Source: a virus
Strand: one strand, 5' to 3'
IMG/VR virus record: IMGVR_UViG_3300042923_000633
Location: 1 to 28,515 of that record
Length of the DNA stretch: 28,515 bases
In this document: piece by piece, positions 7,229 through 13,733 of the stretch
Layout: each line of letters begins with the position of its first letter
Position numbering within the stretch: position 1 is the stretch's first letter
Program-made: the position numbers and the translations under genes
The notes under the pieces: generated by a model
Seen by the model: only the letters and a program-made list of their open reading frames with translations
Databases searched by the model: none
What the model was told of the DNA's origin: nothing

Positions 7229-8240
7229 CTTAAGGTATTGGGAGAAAAGGCGAGAATTAGAGGATAAAGCTCGATTAAAAATGGAAGGTGAAATGTTGAG
7301 GCATTTAACCGAAATTTATCCTGAAGCGCTTGAAGCCATCCAAGAGAAGCTTCTTTCACAATCTGATTTGCATAAAATTAGTATTAATGAACTCATGGAA
7401 GATTTCTCAAAACGAGATCAAAGAAAATATCGGAAGTATATTGATAATAATTTCCAAGAGTTAATGGCTTTAGATGAAACATATCAAGAATTCATTGACG
7501 AGTTTTTCCCATCTTATGATTACGCAAAAGTAAATCGACTATTAGTGATTCGATCGGATATTTTTAGCGAATTAGCCAAGCGAACAATTGGTGCGAATGC
7601 GAATGGGTTGTTTTCGAATGGACTTGAAGATTTATTAAAACGCAGCTATGCGTCTAATACAAATGCATTGGCACAGATATTAACTATTGAGCCTTCCTTA
7701 TCTATGAGAAAAAGCGAGTTGCAAGACTACTTGAATTTCCCATGGAGTGGGAAGACTTTTTCTACGCGTCTGTGGGGGAATATCTCACGACTTGAACAAA
7801 ATCTCAGTCAATCACTCGTAAATGCAATTATGAGTGGTGAGGGCTTCGAGAATGCCTTGAAACGAATGCAAGGTAATAGCAAGATATCCGATATGTTTAA
7901 GTCGGAACAAGGTAAATTCGATCGAGCGATTGAAAATCTCGTACGTACTGAATACGCTCATTTTGCTGTGACAGGCATTCGAAAATCATTTGAAGATACG
8001 GGCGTTCAGTATAGTAAAAGCTGGTCAGCAGAAGATGAACGTGTCTGTTCGATCTGTGGGGCAAGGCATAATAAAAGAATCAAGGATGACTGGCATCCAC
8101 CATATCATGGTCGGTGCCGATGCACAGAAGTTCCAGATATTCCCGACATTGGTGAAAGTATCGATGCGGTTTATGAGGCCATGTTTGGCGATTTGCTCGA
8201 TGAATTTGCTCAAGATGAATTTGGAGTGAATCTAAGGTGA
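7215..8240 (+). CDS. Minor head protein, SPP1 gp7-like (Mu F family)
   Basis: A 341-residue head morphogenesis protein that in SPP1 binds the portal and influences DNA delivery. The C-terminal third has the diagnostic block RTEYAHFAVTGIRKSFEDTG, then WSAEDERVCSICGARHNK and HPPYHGRCRCTEVP. The four conserved cysteines and histidines suggest a metal site. The N-terminal part is helical, as is usual. The ATG at 7215 overlaps the portal gene by 14 bases. Family and neighbourhood agree, and the length is in the usual range. Confidence 0.93.
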   Translation: MTKVSLRYWEKRRELEDKARLKMEGEMLRHLTEIYPEALEAIQEKLLSQSDLHKISINELMEDFSKRDQRKYRKYIDNNFQELMALDETYQEFIDEFFPSYDYAKVNRLLVIRSDIFSELAKRTIGANANGLFSNGLEDLLKRSYASNTNALAQILTIEPSLSMRKSELQDYLNFPWSGKTFSTRLWGNISRLEQNLSQSLVNAIMSGEGFENALKRMQGNSKISDMFKSEQGKFDRAIENLVRTEYAHFAVTGIRKSFEDTGVQYSKSWSAEDERVCSICGARHNKRIKDDWHPPYHGRCRCTEVPDIPDIGESIDAVYEAMFGDLLDEFAQDEFGVNLR

Positions 8241-8255
8241 GAAAGGAGTGGCACT

Positions 8256-8879
8256 ATGTGTTTACATTGGAGTTCTGAAGGAGCCACCTGTGATCTGTGT
8301 GGAGAAGAAGCTCCCAAACAACCAAAAGAACCAAGCGACAGTCAATCAGTAAATCATATGGATACAATTATTTACGCTGTCAAAAATTTACTCGAGTCCA
8401 ATATAAAAACAGCTGAAATTGCTAGTATCACAAAAATAACTAGCCAAAATATCAACAAGTATCGTCGTCATGCAGTTCCTGTTGAAAAAATGAGCGTAGA
8501 GAATCTACGAAAGCTATATTTTTTCTCATTAAACCACAATGATGAAGTATTAAAAAAATTAAAAGGGGTGAGGGGTATGAAGTTTTTTGAAGCAATCCTT
8601 GAAATGCATGTTAAAGAGGACTTGACAGACACGTATATTAAGGCAATTGAAGATTCTGAATCACGATACATGACTGAAAATGTGATCACCGATAAAGAAG
8701 GAAATGTACTGAGTGATAAGCCGAAAAATGTTTGGCGTGGGAATTACTGTACAGCAAGTCATGATTTCATGGGGACTATCAAAATTTGTTTGATCTCAAG
8801 GACACAAAGTAATCTGCAACAGTCTATTGATGAATATCTTAAACTCGGTGCTGAATTAGTGTTCAAGAATTGGGAGTAA
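8256..8879 (+). CDS. Cys-rich and helix-turn-helix-like protein between head genes
   Basis: A 207-residue protein that I cannot assign. Residues 1-20 carry three cysteines (MCLHW then CDLCGEE), possibly a small metal site. Residues about 40-95 look like an XRE-type helix-turn-helix (NIKTAEIASITKITSQNINK, then RRHAVPVEKMSVENLRKLYF). The C-terminal 100 residues form a separate unit with an in-frame internal ATG at 8577 behind AGGGGTGAGG, so a shorter product may be made as well. It interrupts the usual minor head-to-scaffold order, which marks it as a cargo (moron) gene. A regulatory or anti-host function is inference only. Confidence 0.65.
   Translation: MCLHWSSEGATCDLCGEEAPKQPKEPSDSQSVNHMDTIIYAVKNLLESNIKTAEIASITKITSQNINKYRRHAVPVEKMSVENLRKLYFFSLNHNDEVLKKLKGVRGMKFFEAILEMHVKEDLTDTYIKAIEDSESRYMTENVITDKEGNVLSDKPKNVWRGNYCTASHDFMGTIKICLISRTQSNLQQSIDEYLKLGAELVFKNWE
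8564..8579 (+). promoter_or_regulatory. Internal ribosome binding site and alternative start
   Basis: Inside the preceding gene, AGGGGTGA is followed five bases later by an in-frame ATG at 8577. Initiation here would give a 100-residue protein beginning MKFFEAILEMHVKED that lacks the helix-turn-helix. The pairing potential with the 16S 3' end is as good as for many real starts in this window. Confidence 0.4.
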
Positions 8880-8883
8880 AAAT

Positions 8884-9054
8884 ATGGATGTAACGGTCAA
8901 AGTAAGATTAAAGCGAGTTCCCATAACTATTTTGAAAATGAAAATAATTACTAGGTATATATTTACCAATCAATCAGAAGAGAAAATTGCTCAATTTATC
9001 CAAGAAGAAATATCAAAGAATCTTCTTAAATACTGTCATGTAGTCGTCGAATAG
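8884..9054 (+). CDS. Possible 56-residue protein
   Basis: A short ORF beginning MDVTVKVRLKRVPI and ending KYCHVVVE. It begins four bases after the preceding stop, and GGGAGTAAAAAT upstream gives a usable ribosome binding site. The product is basic in its first half and then a mixed helix (SEEKIAQFIQEEI). Its tight spacing to the previous gene and sensible ribosome binding site support coding. It may be the partner of the gene before it. I see no family. Confidence 0.5.
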   Translation: MDVTVKVRLKRVPITILKMKIITRYIFTNQSEEKIAQFIQEEISKNLLKYCHVVVE

Positions 9055-9091
9055 AACGGCTATTAATTTTGTCCGAAATGACACAAAACTA

Positions 9092-9178
9092 GCGAATGCC
9101 GGGCGGGATAACCGAATGGTGGGCGCAAAACAAAATAATCTTAAAGCAATACGGGGCGCTTAAGCGAATCGTGGGGCG
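9092..9178 (+). repeat. Four degenerate CGAAT-GGGCG elements in the scaffold leader
   Basis: GGGCG occurs at 9101-9105, 9121-9125, 9154-9158 and 9174-9178, with spacings of 20, 33 and 20 bases. Three copies are preceded by CGAAT and the other by the related GCAATAC. In copy 2 ACC-GAAT-GGT can form a tiny hairpin, and copy 1 can form GC-GAAT-GC, so paired bases may have changed together. The elements are out of place in an AT-rich leader and lie directly ahead of the scaffold ribosome binding site. They could be an RNA control element. Confidence 0.55.
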
Positions 9179-9191
9179 AAAGGAGAACAAC

Positions 9192-9803
9192 ATGAAACAA
9201 AAAGCACTAATGCCAATGAACTTGCAATACTTTGCCGAAGGTGACGATCCACAATTTTCATTTGATGATTTCAAATCCTTTGCTGAATCAAATGAAGATG
9301 CGCAAAAATTTCTGCAAGCAACTGCTCAGTCTGTAGCAGATAAGCAGCTGGAAGCCTGGAAACAAAATAACCTAGATAAAATTAAACAGGACACTATCAA
9401 AGGTTACGAAGAATCCAAGAAGAATAAATCACCAGAGCAACAAAAGCTTGAAAAACTAGAAGCTGATTTTAAAGCAGAAAAAGAGTTGCGTGTCATGAGT
9501 GAAAACAAAGCATTTGTTGCTGAACAAATTGCTGGGTTAAAACTCGAAGATGAATTAAGTGAATCTGTATCTCAATTTATGCTAAATAACTTGGTTAGTG
9601 CAGACACAGACTTTACGAAATCTGCTGTAGAAGCATTTACAAATGTTCTAGGTACGATCAATGAAAAACATGCTGATGCTATCAAAAATATTGAAATGAA
9701 TAGTGCGTTCGGGAAAAAAGATCAGTCGGGAACTAGTAATAAGCAGCAAAGTGAAACAGGTGACCCAATGGCAGCACTAGGAAAAGCACTGGAACAATTT
9801 TAA
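9192..9803 (+). CDS. Capsid scaffold protein
   Basis: A 203-residue scaffold expected to direct prohead assembly and then leave. The start at ATG 9192 is fixed by GAAAGGAG and by the N-terminal signature MNLQYFAEGDD, a hallmark of Gram-positive phage scaffolds (commonly MNLQFFAE). The rest is highly charged and helical (SPEQQKLEKLEADFKAEKEL), as expected for a coiled-coil scaffold, and a polar glutamine-rich linker lies near the end. The frame is open 96 bases further upstream, but that would read through the repeated leader. The capsid gene follows after 19 bases. Confidence 0.92.
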   Translation: MKQKALMPMNLQYFAEGDDPQFSFDDFKSFAESNEDAQKFLQATAQSVADKQLEAWKQNNLDKIKQDTIKGYEESKKNKSPEQQKLEKLEADFKAEKELRVMSENKAFVAEQIAGLKLEDELSESVSQFMLNNLVSADTDFTKSAVEAFTNVLGTINEKHADAIKNIEMNSAFGKKDQSGTSNKQQSETGDPMAALGKALEQF

Positions 9804-9822
9804 CTAATAGGAGGAAATACAC

Positions 9823-10722
9823 ATGAAAAAGACATCAACAAACAATCTGGAGTACTTAGATATTTCACCAATGATCAATGCGTTACAAGTCCCAAACACT
9901 CCGTTTCTAAGTTACTTACTCGGATCAGGGAAAACAGCGCCTGCAAATTCAACTGAAATTAAATGGCGTGAATCGGAATTAAACGATGATGACTCATCCG
10001 CACAACTTGAAGGCGGAGAATACAAGGATGCCGATTCAGGGCGTGTTTGGTTCAACAACTTCGAAGAAATCTTTCGGAAATCAACTTCTGTGTCAGGTAC
10101 ATTGGACGCTATTAATGTATCAGGTGTAGGAAATGAACTCACTAACCAAGTTGCAATGCGTGCCATGGAAATGAAAATTGACTTAAACCGCAAACTTATC
10201 ACTGGCGTAAAGGCTGATGAAACAGCTACTGTTGGTCGTAAAATGGATGGGATTTTAAACTTGATCAATTCCTCTAATATTGTTACTACAGCAGCTGCAA
10301 ATGCAGTTGCTCGCAAAGATGTAGACAATATGTTCAAAAAAATGTTCGAGGCTGGCTATATGGGCGAAAAACTTTGCTTGGTTGGACCAGACATGTTGGA
10401 ACTTATGACTGACGAAGTAGATAATAAGTCAACTAAAATTGCACAATTTGGTGATACTGTCACATTTGGTTTGCAATTAGGCCGGATCGTTTCTAACTAT
10501 GGCTCTGGTATTGCGTTGATTGAACCATCATTGCCTACTGGAACAATGGTCGCGCTTGATACAAATTATGTGAAATTACGTCCTCTCCGTGAATGGCGAG
10601 CTGAAGAATTAGCTAAAACAACTGATTCCAAACGTATTGGTATTGTCGGTGAGTACTCTATTGAATATACCGCATCAAATTCTGGTGCAATCTTGAATTT
10701 AGCAACTGGATCAGGTGATTAA
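9823..10722 (+). CDS. Major capsid protein
   Basis: A 299-residue HK97-fold capsid subunit that forms the icosahedral shell. It starts at ATG 9823 behind a strong TAGGAGGAAATACAC. The opening NLEYLDISPMINALQVPNT, the segment MKIDLNRKLITG and the C-terminal block RIGIVGEYSIEYTASN match SU10/DUF5309-type major capsid proteins as I know them. Length and position after the scaffold fit. A weak terminator directly after it suggests extra expression relative to genes downstream. Confidence 0.93.
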   Translation: MKKTSTNNLEYLDISPMINALQVPNTPFLSYLLGSGKTAPANSTEIKWRESELNDDDSSAQLEGGEYKDADSGRVWFNNFEEIFRKSTSVSGTLDAINVSGVGNELTNQVAMRAMEMKIDLNRKLITGVKADETATVGRKMDGILNLINSSNIVTTAAANAVARKDVDNMFKKMFEAGYMGEKLCLVGPDMLELMTDEVDNKSTKIAQFGDTVTFGLQLGRIVSNYGSGIALIEPSLPTGTMVALDTNYVKLRPLREWRAEELAKTTDSKRIGIVGEYSIEYTASNSGAILNLATGSGD

Positions 10723-10749
10723 GAGATGGTCGATTGACTGTCTCTTTTT
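10723..10749 (+). terminator. Weak intrinsic terminator after the major capsid gene
   Basis: GAGATGGTC pairs with GACTGTCTC (nine pairs, two of them G-U) around a GATT loop, followed by five T residues. The G-U pairs make it moderately stable. It would cut readthrough and raise capsid mRNA over the connector genes. Confidence 0.6.
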
Positions 10750-10775
10750 GTTATCAACTTTAGGAGGAATAAAAA

Positions 10776-11024
10776 ATGGCAAAACAAACAGATGAAACGA
10801 AAGAAGAATTAAAAGATAAGGATACAAAAAAAGAAAAGGCGGAATCAACTAAGGTCAAGAAAATTGAATTCCGTACAGCTAAAAATAAAAATTTTGTAGG
10901 GTTTGTTCATCCTGAAACTCGCCGCTTTGTCACTGTAGATAAAGATGGAAAATTATTAGTAAAAGAAAATGATAAAAAGGCACTAGCTATTTTGCGTACG
11001 GCTGCTGATCTAGTCGAAATTTAA
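10776..11024 (+). CDS. Small head-associated protein of unknown function
   Basis: An 82-residue protein with ATG at 10776 behind TTTAGGAGGAAT. Residues 1-30 are almost entirely K, E, D, T and A. Residues 31-82 form a compact part (KNFVGFVHPETRRFVTVDKD). It sits between the capsid gene and the head-tail connector, where decoration or head-completion proteins are encoded. That role is inference from position. The low-complexity charged N terminus is probably disordered. Confidence 0.65.
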   Translation: MAKQTDETKEELKDKDTKKEKAESTKVKKIEFRTAKNKNFVGFVHPETRRFVTVDKDGKLLVKENDKKALAILRTAADLVEI

Positions 11025-11036
11025 GGATGTGATCCT

Positions 11037-11378
11037 ATGGATGACGTACTAAAAAAGGAAATCATCGAATCAGTAAAGAAGCAACTGCCATCTGCTAATG
11101 ATGAACGAATTGCTGCCGTTTTAGAGTTAGTATTGCTTGAAATTGAATCTTACAATGACTGTGGCAATCTAATTCCGTGGCAGAAGCTGCGTGGCGTGAT
11201 TATAGAGGTTTTATATCAATCCATGAAGAATGAGCTTGAAAAAACTATCTCATCTGTGAGGCGCGGTGATACAACCATCAGTTACGCTACGGCTAGCCAA
11301 CAAATCCAAGGATTATTATCAGGTTATGATGAGCTGATAATTAGAATTCTTGGTTGCGGTGGGATGGTGTTTTGGTGA
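11037..11378 (+). CDS. Head-tail connector (adaptor) protein
   Basis: A 113-residue, mostly helical protein, with ATG at 11037 behind AAGGATGTG. The N-terminal block (MDDVLKKEIIESVKKQL) and middle (RIAAVLELVLLEIESYNDC) follow the pattern of gp6/gp15-type adaptor proteins that dock below the portal and extend the DNA channel. Its size (about 100-115) and place directly after the capsid genes agree with this. The stop overlaps the next start (TGATG), indicating coupling. Confidence 0.75.
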   Translation: MDDVLKKEIIESVKKQLPSANDERIAAVLELVLLEIESYNDCGNLIPWQKLRGVIIEVLYQSMKNELEKTISSVRRGDTTISYATASQQIQGLLSGYDELIIRILGCGGMVFW

Positions 11379-11752
11379 TGGATGAAGCTGAAGTTTTAGC
11401 AACAACTTATCTTGATTCATGCGTAATTGAGCGTTATGGCGATCATGAAAATCCCATTACACATATTACAGAACAAATTTATGCACCGGTTCATGATGGG
11501 GTACTTATTTGTGGCTTTTCCCAAAGCAACTCAGGTGATTTACCAGTGGTAGGTAATGGAAATATTGTAAATGTGACAACTATCGAGCATAAACTGTTTA
11601 TGATGCCAAATAGTGATGTCATGAAAGGTGATCGAATTACAGTTACTCAATCAACCGGTCACAAGCATATCTTGTATGCAAAGAAACCTATGTTCTATCC
11701 AAGCCATACTGAAATTGAGTTGACTGGAAGTGAGATTGATGCCAAGAAATGA
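11378..11752 (+). CDS. Head closure (stopper) protein
   Basis: A 124-residue beta-rich protein that by position and size should be the SPP1 gp16-like stopper that seals the head and joins the tail. I chose ATG 11378, which overlaps the preceding TGA by one base; an in-frame TTG at 11354 is poorer. Visible features are an acidic N-terminal helix, a Gly/Asn-rich middle (GDLPVVGNGNIVNVTT) and a C-terminal beta segment (MKGDRITVTQSTGHKHIL). The identification is mainly by gene order. Confidence 0.65.
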   Translation: MDEAEVLATTYLDSCVIERYGDHENPITHITEQIYAPVHDGVLICGFSQSNSGDLPVVGNGNIVNVTTIEHKLFMMPNSDVMKGDRITVTQSTGHKHILYAKKPMFYPSHTEIELTGSEIDAKK

Positions 11753-12137
11753 TATCCGAATGGAATCGAATGCCCAAAAGGTAATTGATAACTTTAAAAG
11801 AATGACGAAGGTTGCTGAAACCGAAGGCGTGGCTTTTGTTAACGACTCTATGAATAAGATTGTCAGTTTAGCAGTGCCGTTGACACCAATCAAGACAGGG
11901 AACTTAAGACGTGGATATCGTGTAATAAAAGCTCGCAAATTATTTACTGGACGTATTGTCGGTGCAATCGTCAACGATGAATATTATTTTAAATATGTCA
12001 ATGATGGACACAGGACAAGGGGAGGCGGCTTTATTAAAGGGAAATTTATGTTGCAAAAAGCCCAGAATTTAGCCAATATGACCTACATTCCTCGACGGTT
12101 CAAAGTGATGGCTATTACTATTGTGAAGAAAGGGTAG
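11739..12137 (+). CDS. HK97 gp10-like tail component
   Basis: A 132-residue protein starting at ATG 11739, within the end of the previous gene and behind TGGAAGTGAG. The core PLTPIKTGNLRRGYRVIKAR, then VNDEYYFKYVNDGHRTRGG, is the recognised signature of the HK97 gp10 family of head-tail and tail-completion proteins. The protein is strongly basic, as is common for the family, and ends in a lysine tail. It belongs to the canonical run of connector, stopper, gp10, tail terminator and tube. Confidence 0.87.
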   Translation: MPRNDIRMESNAQKVIDNFKRMTKVAETEGVAFVNDSMNKIVSLAVPLTPIKTGNLRRGYRVIKARKLFTGRIVGAIVNDEYYFKYVNDGHRTRGGGFIKGKFMLQKAQNLANMTYIPRRFKVMAITIVKKG

Positions 12138-12143
12138 GTGGTT

Positions 12144-12530
12144 ATGAAAGACGAAATTCTCGCCGTAGTTGTGATGACACTAAAACAGATCAAGTCCGAT
12201 TTAACTATCTACCTTGATTCGGTGATGCAATCGGACAAAGAATTGTATTCGGTTCTTAGCATAGAAGAAGCTGGTACTGAAAACATTGGTAAAAATATCC
12301 AAAATAAAGCGTGGCTTGTCGATATCGCTTTTGTAGACAATGTAATGAACAATCAGTCAAAAAAAGAAATGGACGCTCTCACAGTAAACTGTGGGGCGTT
12401 TTTTAATGCGCTTGAAATTGATGGAAACGAAATTTATCCAGAAGATTATCAAGTTTACGAAACAGATGGTGTGCCACATGTGACCTTTAATGTGGCATTC
12501 CCACAAATAATTGAATGGAGTGAGGAATAA
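12144..12530 (+). CDS. Tail terminator (completion) protein
   Basis: A 128-residue protein with ATG at 12144 behind GGGTAGGTGG; an upstream in-frame GTG at 12138 overlaps the ribosome binding site. The N terminus is helical (MTLKQIKSDLTIYLDS), and the C-terminal segment (DGVPHVTFNVAFPQIIEW) is a run of beta strands. Its position immediately before the tail tube gene, and the alpha/beta layout, match tail terminator proteins, which cap the tube during assembly. No diagnostic motif confirms this. Confidence 0.7.
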   Translation: MKDEILAVVVMTLKQIKSDLTIYLDSVMQSDKELYSVLSIEEAGTENIGKNIQNKAWLVDIAFVDNVMNNQSKKEMDALTVNCGAFFNALEIDGNEIYPEDYQVYETDGVPHVTFNVAFPQIIEWSEE

Positions 12531-13163
12531 ATGGCGAAGAAAAACAAAGTCGGAATCATTTCAGTAGAAAAACCTACATGGTTTCCACTAAGTGATGATA
12601 CAGGTGATTTTCCAACGTATGGGGAGCCAGTAACAATCGGTACCGCAGTTAGTATCAATCCAACACTAAACTATGAAACGACACAAGATCATGGTGATGG
12701 CGTTGTACAAGATCAGTTTACTGCGTTTGGTGGAGCTGAAATCTCATTAACTACAAATGGATATCAAAATAAAATTTTAGCTGCTATTACAGGTTCTAAA
12801 ATTGTTGGTGGTGGGGCTTTACGATCGGGGGATGACATTTTCCCTGACGGTGCTTTTGCTTACCGACGCTTGAAATCAAATGGACATTATCGCTACACGA
12901 TTTTCTATAAAGGTCAATTCAGTTTATCTTCTGATGAATCAACGACCAAAGAGGGTTCAACAGTCAGCTTCACACATCCAGAGTGGACAGGGAGCTTCGT
13001 TGATATTCCCGGAGTTGGTTATATGTGGTCAGTTGATTCTGATGATGAGGGCGTTGATCCAACGGTTATTGAAAACTGGTTTAAAACAGTATCAAAACCA
13101 GTTGATTTTACACCTAAAAATGATGGAAATGAAGACAATCAAGAAGACGGAGGAAACGAATAA
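12531..13163 (+). CDS. Major tail tube protein
   Basis: A 210-residue tail tube subunit. The start is ATG 12531, directly at the end of the previous gene, with GGAGTGAGG upstream. Features are an N-terminal arm (MAKKNKVGIISVEKPTW), a segment PTLNYETTQDHGDGVVQDQF, and a beta-rich core with FAYRRLKSNGHYRYTIFYKG. A tail extension near the C terminus is acidic and Asn/Asp-rich. The family match and place between tail terminator and chaperone are convincing. It overlaps the chaperone start by one base. Confidence 0.9.
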   Translation: MAKKNKVGIISVEKPTWFPLSDDTGDFPTYGEPVTIGTAVSINPTLNYETTQDHGDGVVQDQFTAFGGAEISLTTNGYQNKILAAITGSKIVGGGALRSGDDIFPDGAFAYRRLKSNGHYRYTIFYKGQFSLSSDESTTKEGSTVSFTHPEWTGSFVDIPGVGYMWSVDSDDEGVDPTVIENWFKTVSKPVDFTPKNDGNEDNQEDGGNE

Positions 13164-13516
13164 TGACAAGCAAATTTCAAAAAACAATCCAACTAATGAA
13201 AAAGAATGATGAAGGGAAGTACAAATCTGTTTCATTTAAATCTGCAGAATTTTTACCAGGTAATGTCATGGATGACGCAATGGCATTACAAATCAAGCTT
13301 GAAGAAGCTACTGGAACGAACGACATGGAAGAAGTTCGTCCTGTCATGCGTGAATGCTATGACTTTATTGGTGATGTTATTTTCGAAGGGCAGTTCACTG
13401 GTGAAGAATATATGAATGGTATGGATGCACGAGAAGTCTTAAAAATCACCGGTCAGTTATTAGCATCTGTCACTAGTGGGCATGATGTCGTTTACGCAGA
13501 GCAGAAAAAAAAGTAA
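13163..13516 (+). CDS. Tail assembly chaperone, short form (G)
   Basis: A 117-residue helical protein beginning with ATG 13163, overlapping the tube gene stop (TAATG) with GGAGG just upstream. It plays the role of lambda gpG, a chaperone that binds tape measure protein while the tube polymerises. It ends EQKKK, with AAAAAAAAG and then the stop. The heptamer A AAA AAG at its end is a classical -1 slippery sequence, and the -1 frame is open for a further 68 codons. Confidence 0.9.
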   Translation: MTSKFQKTIQLMKKNDEGKYKSVSFKSAEFLPGNVMDDAMALQIKLEEATGTNDMEEVRPVMRECYDFIGDVIFEGQFTGEEYMNGMDAREVLKITGQLLASVTSGHDVVYAEQKKK

Positions 13517-13719
13517 CAGAGCTTCTCAGGCATCCCAACTTTGCAAAAACACCGCAATTTAGGGAAATGCAGATCAAGATTGAGTTGTTTGAACTGGGGT
13601 GGACATTAAACGAGATCGAAAACACTGATTTAGATCAGTTGATGAAGCTTATTGGGTTCAGAGATGCTGTGAAAGAGTTTGAAGATCTGAAATACCTTGA
13701 TGAAAATACGATGTTCTAA
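13163..13719 (+). CDS. Tail assembly chaperone, frameshifted long form (G-T)
   Basis: The long form made by -1 slippage. The first 117 codons are shared with the short form, and then the ribosome re-reads the G at 13513 and continues VTELLRHPNFAKTPQF to a stop at 13717-13719, adding 68 residues (185 in all). The extra frame has no start codon or ribosome binding site of its own, and its product (KIELFELGWTLNEIE, ending DENTMF) looks like the helical T domain. This matches the G/G-T pair known in most siphophages. Direct evidence is the open frame plus slippery site. Confidence 0.88.
13507..13513 (+). other. Programmed -1 frameshift slippery site
   Basis: The heptamer A AAA AAG is in the right register (0 frame A AAA AAG, followed directly by the TAA stop at 13514). 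It lies in a run of eight A residues at 13505-13512. Tandem lysine tRNAs can shift back one base and still pair. A very small hairpin may form just downstream (GAG-CTT-CTC), but a strong stimulator is not obvious. Confidence 0.88.
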
Positions 13720-13733
13720 GGGGGTGGCGCTTT

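Noticed and set aside
9055-9080. Possible hairpin TTTTGT/ACAAAA ahead of the scaffold leader
   Set aside because: Only six A/T-rich pairs and no T-tract; not convincing as a terminator.
9912-10337. 141-residue ORF opposite the capsid gene
   Set aside because: It is a shadow of a well supported gene and has no initiation signal.
13517-13719. A separate gene after the tail chaperone
   Set aside because: The frame has no suitable start or ribosome binding site and fuses to the upstream gene by a -1 shift at A AAA AAG.
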